NCBI GenBank assembly: GCA_017635095.1
Contig: JAGBMA010000042.1
Coordinates: 17,325-81,324, forward strand
Length of the DNA: 64,000 nucleotides
Source of the DNA: Ruminiclostridium sp.
GTDB lineage: Bacteria > Bacillota > Clostridia > Oscillospirales > Ruminococcaceae
Direction: 5' to 3'
Shown: in pieces, positions 24,987 to 33,595 of the stretch
Position numbering within the stretch: position 1 is the stretch's first letter
How the letters are laid out: every line of letters begins with the position of its first letter
Program-made: the position numbers and the translations under genes
The notes under the pieces: model-generated
The model's input: only the letters and a program-made list of their open reading frames with translations
What the model was told of the DNA's origin: nothing
The model's database searches: none

Positions 24987-25015
24987 TTGACAATACGGTA
25001 TAATGAATGTATAAT
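24987..25015 (+). promoter_or_regulatory. Consensus sigma-A promoter
   Basis: TTGACA (24987-24992), a 17-bp spacer and TATAAT (25010-25015). It drives the hypothetical gene at 25065 and probably the DUF6465-like gene, with a 5' UTR of about 45 bases. Confidence 0.85.
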
Positions 25016-25064
25016 TGATTTATAAAATAACAATATTTTTACTGCAAGGAATCAATTATTACAA

Positions 25065-25820
25065 ATGAAATTTCATGATATTTACGCAACAGTAGATTAT
25101 CGCGCAAGATATTATTTCGAACTCGATGACGATATCGACAAGTATTTCCGCACCGACATAATTCATCTTTATGGGATACCCGAATCATTATCGGAAGATG
25201 CAATCGAAAATATTTATAACGGCAGCGGCGAAAACGCAGTCTATCTCGGAGAGATCATGGGAACGCTGATACTCGGCTGTCAGCTCACTCAGGACGGTTA
25301 TAACTTTTGGCTCGCCTGTGATGATATGTCCGGCGATCTGTCGTTTGTTGCATCATCGCTTATGAGTTCAAAAATAATTCAAAACGATTTTGATCTATTG
25401 AATGATATTTATTATATTCACGAGATCGAAATGGAGAAAAAATTTGATATTTTCGATCTGAAAGTAAGAATCCTCGAAAATTTACCGGATATGATATTTA
25501 AGCTGTACAATGTCAGACCAAGTATGCTGACATATTACCCGCTACCGCTTGAAAATACAGATAAAACGGTTGAAGAACCCAGGCATGATATTGCAGTAAT
25601 GGTCGATCCTGCTATGATAGACGATGCAGTTCATAAAACGGATAAGATCATGCGAATGAAGATAACGGATAACGAGCTTGATAATTTACTGCAAAAGGAT
25701 AACGAGCCTATAACATATCCTACTGCCGAAAAAGATCCCGCGCTTTGGGATCTGTATCAAAAGGCAGGATTTGAAGAAGCCGGACAAACTCGTCTGTTAT
25801 ACAAGAAAACTGAATTTTGA
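25065..25820 (+). CDS. Hypothetical protein, possibly GNAT-like at the C-terminus
   Basis: The 251-residue protein has its own strong promoter but a poor RBS. It is acidic and soluble, with aromatic-rich N-terminal strands (YRARYYFELDDDIDKYF). The C-terminal 30 residues (DPALWDLYQKAGFEEAGQTRLLYKK) resemble the last motif of GNAT acetyltransferases (Y-x-K-x-GF). However, the acetyl-CoA loop (Q/RxxGxG/A) is not seen, so this may be chance. It lies between the transfer genes and the DUF6465-like gene, and it is more AT-rich than the transfer block. Confidence 0.55.
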   Translation: MKFHDIYATVDYRARYYFELDDDIDKYFRTDIIHLYGIPESLSEDAIENIYNGSGENAVYLGEIMGTLILGCQLTQDGYNFWLACDDMSGDLSFVASSLMSSKIIQNDFDLLNDIYYIHEIEMEKKFDIFDLKVRILENLPDMIFKLYNVRPSMLTYYPLPLENTDKTVEEPRHDIAVMVDPAMIDDAVHKTDKIMRMKITDNELDNLLQKDNEPITYPTAEKDPALWDLYQKAGFEEAGQTRLLYKKTEF

Positions 25821-25873
25821 CATTTGCAGCTCATTCGCTGCCGAAATATAATATCATCAGGAGGACTCCACAA

Positions 25874-26536
25874 ATGCCAAGAAAGAAAATCACCGAAGAA
25901 AAGAGCGTTGCCGCTGTTCCTGCAATTAAAGCCGCAGAAAAAGCAGTATCTGTCACCGAGAAGCCGAAAAGAAAATACACCCGTAAGACTGCGGTCAAAG
26001 AAGCCGCACTCGAAGCTGATAAAAAGGTTGCTGCTGAACCTGTCAAAGAAGTTCCTGCTCCGATCATAAAGACGGAAACAAAGGAAAAGACTTCTGCAAA
26101 GGAAGATAAGCCTAAAAGAAAATATACTCGGAAGACTACGGCAACAGCTAAAAAAGCAGAATCCTCTGTTACTGCGGACGCTAAGCCTAATGAGAATAAA
26201 GAAGTTGCTTCAGTTGTTTCCGCTCCCGTTATTGCAGAAGAAAAGCCAAGGAGAAAATACACACGGAGATCAGCCGCACCAAAAGCGGAGAAGAAAGCTC
26301 CTGCAACTAAAAAATCAGTGAAGAAAAACGATACCGCTCCGGCATCCGCGTCATCATTTATTTTGCAGTACGGCGGCGGAGAGTATGATATAGAGAAGAT
26401 TAGAGAATCTGTTGCAGCCGACAGCAAGGGAAAGATCAGAGGAAAAATAAAGTCTCTCGATATTTATGTGAAACCCGAGGATCACGCTGTTTATTATGTC
26501 GTAAACGGAAAAGACAGCTTTAAAATAGATTTATAA
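25874..26536 (+). CDS. DUF6465-like protein with Lys-rich AT-hook-like repeats
   Basis: ATG at 25874 after AGGAGG. Residues 1-155 are Lys/Ala-rich and disordered, with three copies of K-P-(K/R)-R-K-Y-T-R-(K/R) around residues 33, 75 and 127. These resemble AT-hook or histone-tail-like DNA-binding segments. The C-terminal 70 residues (FILQYGGGEYDIEKI and KSLDIYVKPEDHAVYYVVNG) match DUF6465, a small domain common in Clostridia. It is probably a nucleoid-associated or DNA-binding protein. Last gene of the conjugation half; a terminator follows. Confidence 0.8.
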   Translation: MPRKKITEEKSVAAVPAIKAAEKAVSVTEKPKRKYTRKTAVKEAALEADKKVAAEPVKEVPAPIIKTETKEKTSAKEDKPKRKYTRKTTATAKKAESSVTADAKPNENKEVASVVSAPVIAEEKPRRKYTRRSAAPKAEKKAPATKKSVKKNDTAPASASSFILQYGGGEYDIEKIRESVAADSKGKIRGKIKSLDIYVKPEDHAVYYVVNGKDSFKIDL

Positions 26537-26561
26537 ATTGAATAATATACTTTTTAAAAAT

Positions 26562-26597
26562 AAGCACATTTCATTACGGAAGTGTGCTTTTACTTTT
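26562..26597 (+). terminator. Terminator after the DUF6465-like gene
   Basis: AAGCACA (26562-26568) pairs with TGTGCTT (26583-26589), followed by a T-rich run. It separates the conjugation block from the RiPP block. Confidence 0.65.
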
Positions 26598-26620
26598 GTG
26601 CTATGAACACACCTCGTCAG

Positions 26621-26740
26621 TTACTTCAAAGCCCTGTTTTGGGCAAAAGCCACCACTTCTTCCACCGATATTTCCCGCAACTGATCGGCAAGCGCCTTGT
26701 CTGCTATCGCTGTTTTCAAAAAATCTGCTGCTTGTTTCAT
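26621..26740 (-). CDS. Orphan Nif11-leader-like peptide without core (39 aa)
   Basis: On the minus strand an AAAGGAGG precedes an ATG by 13 bases. The 39-residue product (QAADFLKTAIADKALADQ, then LREISVEEVVAFAQNRALK) follows the Nif11 leader pattern: FL...D..L...L, then EE....A...G/N. It matches the N-terminal helices of the four precursors (EFLKKVISDEALKVRL). It stops before any Gly-Gly site or core, so it cannot itself be a RiPP precursor. It has its own operator-linked promoter, divergent from the precursor operon. It may be a decoy leader that binds the maturase or transporter, an immunity or regulatory peptide, or a remnant. Confidence 0.65.
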   Translation of the reverse strand: MKQAADFLKTAIADKALADQLREISVEEVVAFAQNRALK

Positions 26741-26813
26741 AGCCTTATGAAAACCTCCTTTTTGCCTGTATCATCGCATTTGGCTTTTTTCAAACATTCT
26801 CTTAGCAAATAAC

Positions 26814-26857
26814 ATTATAGCGGATATCATATAAAAAGTCTATTACCATTCTGGTAA
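26814..26857 (-). promoter_or_regulatory. Operator-linked promoter of the orphan leader peptide
   Basis: On the minus strand the palindrome TTACCA-GAA-TGGTAA (26843-26857) directly abuts TAGACT (-35, 26837-26842). A 17-bp spacer leads to TATAAT (-10, 26814-26819). The same arrangement occurs three more times in the window. Confidence 0.8.
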
Positions 26858-26900
26858 TAATTTGGCAGGCAGTAGCAAGCTGTCCGTTACATTTTTTATA

Positions 26901-26944
26901 TTACCAGTTTGGTAATAGACTTTTTGCAAAATATGTTCTATAAT
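26901..26944 (+). promoter_or_regulatory. Operator-linked promoter of the RiPP precursor operon
   Basis: TTACCA-GTT-TGGTAA (26901-26915) abuts TAGACT (26916-26921); after 17 bp TATAAT lies at 26939-26944. The transcript would start about 60 bases before the first precursor. The -35 box is poor, so activation by a protein bound at the palindrome is likely. Confidence 0.82.
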
Positions 26945-27011
26945 TTTATGTGTTAAATTATACTTGCTAAAATATTACCGGAAACCAATATGATTACAGG
27001 AGGAAAACACA

Positions 27012-27401
27012 ATGGCAAACAACAATGCAGCAAAAGAATTCCTGAACAAGGTAATTTCGGACGAGGCGCTGAAGGTGCGTCTTGCGGACAAAACTCCCGC
27101 TCAGGCGGCGGAAGTCGCGGCGGAGCTGGGTTATGAAGCGACCGCGGAGGAGCTCATCGCGGCGGAAAAAGAGCTTCGCGCACAAAGCGCACCAAGCGAT
27201 GCGCAGGTCGTGGAGCTGGATCTGGAGGATATGGACAGGGCTGCCGGAGGTGCCAGAGATTGGGCGGAACAAGGCTGCGCTGCGACCGTAGAGGCGGGCA
27301 GCTTGTGCTGGAGCAATGATTCCTGTATCATCAGTGACGTGATATATATCAATTCTCCCGTATATAGCAACCGGACACACGGTAATAAAAAAAAGAAGTA
27401 G
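27012..27401 (+). CDS. Nif11-type RiPP precursor peptide 1
   Basis: A CAGGAGG RBS precedes the ATG. Of 129 residues, 1-80 form a Nif11-type leader (AAKEFLNKVISDEALKVRL, AELGYEATAEELIAAEKEL, then an acidic ELDLEDMDRAAGG). The double Gly at 79-80 is the likely C39 cleavage site. The 49-residue core (from ARDWAEQGC) has three Cys and ends in a Lys-rich tail (HGNKKKK) unlike the other cores. The leader is recognised by the maturase and transporter; the core is the exported product. Leader and 5' UTR are near-duplicates of those of precursor 2, showing tandem duplication followed by core divergence. Confidence 0.85.
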   Translation: MANNNAAKEFLNKVISDEALKVRLADKTPAQAAEVAAELGYEATAEELIAAEKELRAQSAPSDAQVVELDLEDMDRAAGGARDWAEQGCAATVEAGSLCWSNDSCIISDVIYINSPVYSNRTHGNKKKK

Positions 27402-27547
27402 ATCATCATATCCGTCCGGGCTGCGGAACCGAAAAACGCAGGTAAATATGGGACGTGTCGTCAGGGCAGACCGCTTTCATTCGGACAACGAGTTTTACAC
27501 CGCTACATCAGTATCGGAAATCAATATGAGTATAGGAGAAAAATACA

Positions 27548-27991
27548 ATGGCAAACAATAACAAAGCGGCAGAATTTCTGAAAAAAGTTATTTCGGACGA
27601 GGCGCTGAAGGTGCGTCTTGCGGGTAAAGCCCCCGCACAGGCGGCGGCAGTCGCGGCGGAGCTGGGCTTTGAAGTGACCGAGGATGAGCTTCTTGCGGCG
27701 GAAAAAGAGCTTCGCGCACAGAGCAAAAAAAGCAGCGCGGAGGTCGTGGAGCTGGATACGGAGGATATGGACAGGGCTGCCGGCGGCTCGTTCTGGAGAG
27801 GGGACACGGCATCCGACGGGCATGAAATGGGCTGCGCTTTATTCTATCACAGTTATGAATACAGCAAGGAAACTAACGAGTGGTGTACCAACGACTTTCA
27901 CTTTGATTATGTTCTGGTTCCCGGCTACGGCGCGTTAACGCCTGAAAAAATAAAAAAGATAGAGGAAGAGAAGAATAAGAGCAAATCCTGA
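27548..27991 (+). CDS. Nif11-type RiPP precursor peptide 2
   Basis: TAGGAG RBS; the 5' UTR matches that of precursor 1. Residues 1-80 are the leader, ending ELDTEDMDRAAGG. The 67-residue core begins SFWRGDTASDGHEMGCALFYHSYEYS in two motifs and continues KETNEWC, with only two Cys, and ends in a charged Lys/Glu helix. The FW.GD.A.DGHEMGC..FYH.YEYSKET..WC block is shared with precursor 3, so both probably receive the same modification, for example a thioether link from one or both Cys. Leader identity with precursor 3 is very high over residues 45-75. Confidence 0.85.
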   Translation: MANNNKAAEFLKKVISDEALKVRLAGKAPAQAAAVAAELGFEVTEDELLAAEKELRAQSKKSSAEVVELDTEDMDRAAGGSFWRGDTASDGHEMGCALFYHSYEYSKETNEWCTNDFHFDYVLVPGYGALTPEKIKKIEEEKNKSKS

Positions 27992-28086
27992 TGATATGAG
28001 CAGAATGTGAAGCATTGTATGAACGGCGGCAGAAGTCCGGTCAGATAAGGCTTGAGAGATGCAATCGTATTAAGGAGGAAAATAAA

Positions 28087-28524
28087 ATGGCAAACAATAA
28101 CACAGCAGCAGAATTTCTGAAAAAGGTTCTTTCGGACGAGACATTGAAAGCACGCCTTGCGGATAAGGATCCCGCTCAGGCGGTTACTCTTGCGGCGGAG
28201 CTGGGCTTTGAAGTGACCGAGGATGAGCTTCTTGCGGCGGAAAAAGAGCTTCGCGCACAGAGCAAAAAAAGCAGCGCGGAGGTCGTGGAACTGAACGGCG
28301 AGACGGACATGGATGGCGCGGCAGGAGGCGCATTCTGGCATGGGGATGACGCACCGGACGGCCATGAGATGGGCTGCGATGCGTTCTATCACGGTTATGA
28401 GTACAGCAAAGAGACGGGTGTCTGGTGCGCGAAGGAGTATTATCAGAACACCTCGTGCCAGGATATGAACCTCATGACGGATGCGGCATCCTGCCGGAAA
28501 TACAGCTATTATGTGGAGGGCTGA
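28087..28524 (+). CDS. Nif11-type RiPP precursor peptide 3
   Basis: ATG at 28087 after AAGGAGG; earlier in-frame codons lie in the intergenic region. The 145-residue peptide has an 81-residue leader with an altered end (ELNGETDMDGAAGG) and a 64-residue core. The core starts AFWHGDDAPDGHEMGCDAFYH and adds two more Cys (TSCQDM, ASCRKY) beyond the two shared with precursor 2. It ends SYYVEG. The extra Cys suggest more crosslinks than in precursor 2. The maturase gene starts 34 bases downstream. Confidence 0.85.
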   Translation: MANNNTAAEFLKKVLSDETLKARLADKDPAQAVTLAAELGFEVTEDELLAAEKELRAQSKKSSAEVVELNGETDMDGAAGGAFWHGDDAPDGHEMGCDAFYHGYEYSKETGVWCAKEYYQNTSCQDMNLMTDAASCRKYSYYVEG

Positions 28525-28558
28525 GCAGGCTCGGCTGTGAAAACGGGGGATAGATTCG

Positions 28559-30019
28559 ATGAAATACATTATCGATCCGCGTTATCGCCTGCGGGGCTGG
28601 CATAAGCTGCCCACGGGCTTGTATGACGCGAAGAAGCATGAGGCGCAGTTTTTTGCGCCGGATCTTTACAGGCTGCTTCTGCAATGCGACGCAGCTCATG
28701 AGATCGACACCGACGCACTGCCGGATAAGCAGAGGGAATTTATGGAGAAGCTGCAAGCCGTGGGCATCATCCGCGCGGCAGGCTGGCTTGATTTCCTGCT
28801 CCCGGAGCAGCGCTACAAAACCTATCCCGCCCGGTATCGTCGGGATGCGCACTGGTCGATCACCGGAGAGTGCAATTTCAGGTGCGCGCATTGCTTTATG
28901 TCCGCGCCCTCGGGAAAGCACGGGAGTCCCTCGTATGAGGAGATCATCCGTGTGGCGGATATGCTGGCGGAATGTGGGGTATTCCGGGTGGGACTTACAG
29001 GCGGGGAACCCCTTATAAGATCTGATTTTCTGAGTATCCTGGATGCGCTGCAGGAACGGGAGATCGACGTGAATGTCATCTATACCAACGGCTGGCTGGC
29101 AGATGAAAAGCTGCTGGACGCGCTGGAGGAGAGAAATATGCACCCCCGCTTCCAGCTCAGCTTTGACGGCGTGGGCTGGCACGATTTCCTCCGCGGCGTT
29201 CCCGGAGCGGAAGAGAGGACGCTGAACGCGCTCCGGCTGCTGCACGAACGCGGATACAGAACATCTGTTTCCATGTGTACGCACAAGAAAAACGCCCACA
29301 CTATCAGGGAATCCGTCAATCTTCTCGCCTCACTGGGTGTGAGCGGTGTGAAGTGCGGCAGTATGATGAATCTGGGCGAATGGGCGAAGGACGAGGTGAA
29401 GGATCTCCAGCTCAGCCACGCCGAGGAGCAGGAGATGTTTGAAGCCTACATACCGCAGTACTTTGAAGACGATGCCCCCGTTTCTATCATGCTGAGCGGA
29501 GCATTTATGTACACCCCCGGCGAGGATCACTGGAGCATCTACAATGAGCGGAAATGTGATGAAAATGACGAGAAAGAGGCACTTTCCTGCGGTGTGCTTG
29601 CTCATTCCTTCTACATAGGCGCGGACGGGCTGGTCTGTCCCTGTATGGGTATGGCGGACTGCGGCTTCGCGGATCGGTTCCCGAGTCTGAGGGAAATGTC
29701 CCTCAGCGAGATCCTTACGGATTCCGATCTCATCAGGTATGAATACGCTACCGTGAAGGATATACGCGACAGGAACGAAAAGTGCAGGAGCTGCAGGTTC
29801 GTTGACCGCTGTACCGGCGGCTGCCGGAATTCCGCGCTGATCGCGGGAGATGATTATTACGGCATCGATCCCTACTTGTGTGAGTTTTTTGAGAACGGCT
29901 GGGATCAGCGTATCCGTGATGCCGCGCAGCCCGCGTTTGAAGCGTATCTGAAACGGAACCCGCCCGTCAGAAAGGATCGGACGGACAAAGGATCTTCTAT
30001 CAGCGAAGTATCCTGCTGA
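28559..30019 (+). CDS. Radical SAM/SPASM peptide maturase (Nif11-associated)
   Basis: The 486-residue enzyme has an N-terminal peptide-binding region (1-95, RiPP-recognition-like) and the radical SAM motif C105-x3-C109-x2-C112. SAM-binding LTGGEPL follows around residue 145. The C-terminal SPASM domain has many Cys: CGVLAHSFYI, CPCMGMADC, then CRSC..VDRCTGGC for auxiliary 4Fe-4S clusters. Such enzymes install thioether (sactionine or ranthionine) or C-C links in Cys-containing precursors. Flanked by three precursors upstream and one downstream, it is the likely maturase for all four. From memory it fits the Nif11-like peptide maturase group. The C-terminal 40 residues are a basic, probably disordered tail. 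Confidence 0.88.
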   Translation: MKYIIDPRYRLRGWHKLPTGLYDAKKHEAQFFAPDLYRLLLQCDAAHEIDTDALPDKQREFMEKLQAVGIIRAAGWLDFLLPEQRYKTYPARYRRDAHWSITGECNFRCAHCFMSAPSGKHGSPSYEEIIRVADMLAECGVFRVGLTGGEPLIRSDFLSILDALQEREIDVNVIYTNGWLADEKLLDALEERNMHPRFQLSFDGVGWHDFLRGVPGAEERTLNALRLLHERGYRTSVSMCTHKKNAHTIRESVNLLASLGVSGVKCGSMMNLGEWAKDEVKDLQLSHAEEQEMFEAYIPQYFEDDAPVSIMLSGAFMYTPGEDHWSIYNERKCDENDEKEALSCGVLAHSFYIGADGLVCPCMGMADCGFADRFPSLREMSLSEILTDSDLIRYEYATVKDIRDRNEKCRSCRFVDRCTGGCRNSALIAGDDYYGIDPYLCEFFENGWDQRIRDAAQPAFEAYLKRNPPVRKDRTDKGSSISEVSC

Positions 30020-30122
30020 CCGGGCAAAGAAGATGTGATATACGGCTCGGGAGCAGGCATGGTTCGTATTGGCATACGGGATACCGAAAAGGCATAGCTC
30101 CGGGCAATAAGGAGGATTTTAT

Positions 30123-30578
30123 ATGGCAACGGAACAGGCAAGGAAATTTCTGGAAGGATTGGAAACGAACGAGCGTGCAAGAGAGCTGCTGAAGGGCAGG
30201 GCTGCCGCGGAGGCGGAAGCTCCCGGGGTATATGCGCAGGTGGCTCGCGCCGTCGGCTTTGATGTGACGGCGGAGGAGCTCAGCGCTGCTATGGAGGAGC
30301 TAAGGTGTGAACGTGCCGCCGAAAACGACGCAGTTGCCGGCGGCATCCGGGAACTGACAGAGGGCGATATGGATCAGGTCGCGGGAGGCTTTCACCTCTA
30401 TCCGGGTGTCTGTGAGAGTACGTTCAAGGATATGGAATCCTGCTGGTTTACCGATAAGTGTGATCTGGTTATTAATTCCTATGATTTCAACGGCGACGGA
30501 GCGGCACGGTGCGCTAAGACCGTGAAATCACAGGATTGGTACAAGAGCTGCCTGTCTAATCTGGATGGCTGGGTCTGA
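30123..30578 (+). CDS. Nif11-type RiPP precursor peptide 4 (divergent leader)
   Basis: AAGGAGG RBS. The 151-residue peptide has an 89-residue leader that keeps the pattern (ARKFLEGLETNERARELL, AVGFDVTAEELSAAMEEL, EGDMDQVAGG) but little exact identity with leaders 1-3. The 62-residue core (from FHLYPGVC) has five Cys: GVC, ESC, DKC, ARC and KSC, spaced 9-23 residues apart. Its higher GC and different leader suggest a separate origin, not the recent duplication seen in precursors 1-3. It sits between the maturase and the export genes. Confidence 0.83.
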   Translation: MATEQARKFLEGLETNERARELLKGRAAAEAEAPGVYAQVARAVGFDVTAEELSAAMEELRCERAAENDAVAGGIRELTEGDMDQVAGGFHLYPGVCESTFKDMESCWFTDKCDLVINSYDFNGDGAARCAKTVKSQDWYKSCLSNLDGWV

Positions 30579-30663
30579 CGCTCACACAGACCCGTGATGA
30601 CGCGCAACAGCAGTAACGGGATGTATAGCTCATGGCACAGCGAAACGCGAGGAGTTGTTAAAG

Positions 30664-31359
30664 ATGGCTAAGGAAGCATTGTTCAGAGAGAAAAGCATGG
30701 ACAGGATCACGTCCCCCGAACAGATGCGGGATTACCTGCGTGTCACAAACCCCAGATTATGGATGCTGCTGGGCGCGATAATCGTGCTGCTGGCAGGCTT
30801 TATTATTTATGCGGTTACCGGCACGATGGAAAGCACCTATCAGCTGAAGATGCAGTATTTTGGGGTGGAATATATAACAGGTGAGATCCCCTACGATCAG
30901 ATGGATCACTTCGCTGTCGGTATGCCCGTGCGCATCGCGGGCGAAACGGGGCATATCCGCAGTATCCATTCCAACACGCGTATCCTGCTTGATATCAGTC
31001 CGGACAGCAGCGCGGACTTCCCGGAGGGTCGCTATCTTATGAGCATCGGGGAAGACACGGACGACATCACCCCGGAGGATCTGTACTATCTCAGGTACGG
31101 CGACGGCTTGTGGACCTGCACTGATATAAGCCTTCAGCAGCTTCTGGAGGGTCATGACACGCGGGTGCGGCTCTGGTGGGAGGATGACGGCGAGGAGTAT
31201 GCCGAAGGGCGGCTTGCCACCGTCGGTGGTGCCGAACCTTATGTGATCGCTATCGCGGACGCGGTTCTGGACAATGCGGAAGCAAGCCTTGAATACGGCA
31301 CTTATGACGCGGAGATCGTGACAGAAAGCACGACACCTATCAGCTTTCTGCTGAACTGA
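30664..31359 (+). CDS. NHLM-system HlyD-like secretion protein (short form)
   Basis: ATG at 30664 with GGAG 11 bases upstream; a TTG nine bases earlier is too close to the RBS. Of 231 residues, the N-terminal REKSMDRITSPEQMRDYLRVTNPR motif is typical of NHLM bacteriocin-system secretion proteins, and a membrane helix follows at about 34-55. The periplasm-side part is beta-rich. The usual long coiled coil and full biotinyl-like HlyD domain are missing, making it shorter than the family norm (about 260-420). It probably links the two ABC transporters or guides the peptide out of the membrane. Confidence 0.78.
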   Translation: MAKEALFREKSMDRITSPEQMRDYLRVTNPRLWMLLGAIIVLLAGFIIYAVTGTMESTYQLKMQYFGVEYITGEIPYDQMDHFAVGMPVRIAGETGHIRSIHSNTRILLDISPDSSADFPEGRYLMSIGEDTDDITPEDLYYLRYGDGLWTCTDISLQQLLEGHDTRVRLWWEDDGEEYAEGRLATVGGAEPYVIAIADAVLDNAEASLEYGTYDAEIVTESTTPISFLLN

Positions 31360-31378
31360 ACACGGAAGGAACAACAGA

Positions 31379-33565
31379 ATGAAGGAGAAAGCAAAGATAA
31401 AGCAGCCGCTTAAAAGCGGTGTTGCCAAAGTGCCTGTCATTATGCAGATGGAAGCGCTGGAGTGCGGTGCTGCCTGCCTTGCGATGATCCTGGCGTATTA
31501 CGGCAAATGGGTGCCGCTTGAGCAGGTACGTCTGGACTGCGGCGTTTCCAGAGACGGCTCGAAAATGAAAAACATCTTTCTGGCGGGAAAGCATTACGGA
31601 CTGGAATCACACGGGTACAAAATGGAGATCGAGGGTCTGAAAAAAGCCGCGACTTTTCCCTGCATCATTCATTGGGATTTCAATCATTTTGTGGTGCTGA
31701 ACGGCTTTCGGGGCGACAAGGCAGTGCTTAACGATCCGGCTCGCGGAAAAGTGACGGTAAGTATGGAGCAGTTCGACCGGTCGTTTACCGGCCTTTGCCT
31801 GACCTTTGCGCCGGAAGATGGCTTTACACCGTCCGGAAGACGGAAAAGCACCCTGACCTATGCCCGCGGGCGGCTCAAGGGAGCCGGAACTGCCGTTGCG
31901 TTCGTGACGCTGACTTCCGTGATAGCTTCTTTGTTTGGCATCATCAACCCCGCTATGTCGCGGATATTCTATGACCGTCTCCTGACACGGAAAGCACCCG
32001 AATGGCTGATCCCGTTCATCATAGCAATGGCTGCGCTGGCAGCGTTCCAGCTGATCGTGGAGTGGACGAAGACGGTCTATTCTTTGAAGATCAACGGGAA
32101 AATGGCAATTGAAGGCAACGCGTCATTTATGTGGAAGGTGCTTCGCCTGCCTATGGAGTTTTTCTCACAGCGTATGTCGGGAGATATCCTTCAGCGGAAA
32201 GGCACCAACGCCTCTATTGCCGGCACGCTGGTAAACACGGCTGCGCCTCTGGCGCTGAATACGATAATGATGTTGTTCTACCTGATCGTAATGCTGCGCT
32301 ACAGCCCCGTGATGACGGCTGTCGGGCTTGGTTCACTCGCACTTAATCTGCTTGTGGCACGCTATCTGTCCTCGAAGAGAGTGAATCTGAAGCGCGTGCA
32401 GCTGCGGGATTCCGGAAAGCTTGCCGCCACGACGCTGGCAGGCATCAGTATGACGGAAACGATCAAAGCGGCCGGCGCGGAAGCCGGATTTTTCAGGAAG
32501 TGGAGCGGCTATCAGGCTTCCGTAACTACACAGAATGTCCGATTTTTCACATTAAACGACCGTATCGGTCTGATACCGCAGATCATCGGCACAGCATCCA
32601 ATTATCTGGTGTTGTTTCTGGGAGTGCGGCTGGCAATGGAGGGCAGCTTCACTCTGGGTATGATCGCCACCTTTCAGGGACTGCTTTCTTCCTTTATGAA
32701 TCCGGCAATGACACTCATCAGCGCAGGTCAGACCATTCAGGAAATGCGCACGGAGATGGAGCGCATCGAGGACGTAATGGAGTATCCGGACGATCCGGTG
32801 ATGTCGCGGGAAGCGCCTGTGGAAGCGGGAAAAAGCTATGAGAAGCTCAAGGGCGAGATCCGTATCACCGGACTTACCTTCGGCTATTCACGGCTTTCCG
32901 AGCCCGTGATCTCCGATTTTTCGATGTATATGAAGCCCGGACAGCGCATTGCCATAGTCGGAGCCAGCGGATGCGGAAAATCCACCGTAAGTAAATTGAT
33001 CACAGGATTGTATGAGCCGTGGAGCGGAGAGATCCTGTTTGACGGAAAGCCGATCGCGGACATTGACCGCGGTGTGTTCACAGGCTCGGTCGCCATGGTG
33101 GATCAGGACATCGTACTGTTTGAAGATACGATCGCCAACAATATCAGAATGTGGGACGAAACAATTGCCGACTATGAAGTGATATTGGCTGCCCGTGACG
33201 CGCAGATACATGACGACATTCTGAGGCGGCATGGCGGATATCAGGGCAGACTGACCGAAAACGGAAAGGATCTGTCCGGCGGGCAGCGTCAGCGTCTGGA
33301 GATCGCCAGAGTGCTGGCACAGGATCCGTCCGTCATCATTATGGACGAAGCCACCAGCGCGCTGGACGCGAAGACGGAATATGATCTGACGAAAGCGATC
33401 AAAGACCGTGGCATTTCCTGTATCGTGGTGGCGCATCGCCTTTCCACTATCCGGGACTGCGATGAGATCATAGTTCTGGACAAAGGAAATATCGTGGAGC
33501 GCGGCACTCACGAAGAGCTTCTTGCCAAAGGCGGCGCTTATACGGAGCTTGTGACCAGTGAATGA
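31379..33565 (+). CDS. C39-peptidase ABC exporter (NHLM system)
   Basis: The 728-residue protein cleaves the leader and exports the core. The N-terminal C39 peptidase has catalytic C29 (MEALECGAACLAM), His in HWDFNHFVVL and Asp in LNDPARG. It is followed by six membrane helices (about 165-450). The ABC domain has Walker A GASGCGKST, signature LSGGQRQR, Walker B VIIMDEATSALD and H-loop VAHRLSTI. Leader cleavage after Gly-Gly fits the DMDxxAGG ends of all four precursors. It is translated 19 bases after the HlyD-like gene and is the primary export component. Confidence 0.9.
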   Translation: MKEKAKIKQPLKSGVAKVPVIMQMEALECGAACLAMILAYYGKWVPLEQVRLDCGVSRDGSKMKNIFLAGKHYGLESHGYKMEIEGLKKAATFPCIIHWDFNHFVVLNGFRGDKAVLNDPARGKVTVSMEQFDRSFTGLCLTFAPEDGFTPSGRRKSTLTYARGRLKGAGTAVAFVTLTSVIASLFGIINPAMSRIFYDRLLTRKAPEWLIPFIIAMAALAAFQLIVEWTKTVYSLKINGKMAIEGNASFMWKVLRLPMEFFSQRMSGDILQRKGTNASIAGTLVNTAAPLALNTIMMLFYLIVMLRYSPVMTAVGLGSLALNLLVARYLSSKRVNLKRVQLRDSGKLAATTLAGISMTETIKAAGAEAGFFRKWSGYQASVTTQNVRFFTLNDRIGLIPQIIGTASNYLVLFLGVRLAMEGSFTLGMIATFQGLLSSFMNPAMTLISAGQTIQEMRTEMERIEDVMEYPDDPVMSREAPVEAGKSYEKLKGEIRITGLTFGYSRLSEPVISDFSMYMKPGQRIAIVGASGCGKSTVSKLITGLYEPWSGEILFDGKPIADIDRGVFTGSVAMVDQDIVLFEDTIANNIRMWDETIADYEVILAARDAQIHDDILRRHGGYQGRLTENGKDLSGGQRQRLEIARVLAQDPSVIIMDEATSALDAKTEYDLTKAIKDRGISCIVVAHRLSTIRDCDEIIVLDKGNIVERGTHEELLAKGGAYTELVTSE

Positions 33566-33595
33566 TGGGTAATTTCAGCCGAAGGGAGCAGCAGT

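Noticed and set aside
25065-25820. GNAT acetyltransferase
   Set aside because: Only the last 30 residues look similar and the acetyl-CoA-binding loop is absent, so the gene is left as hypothetical.
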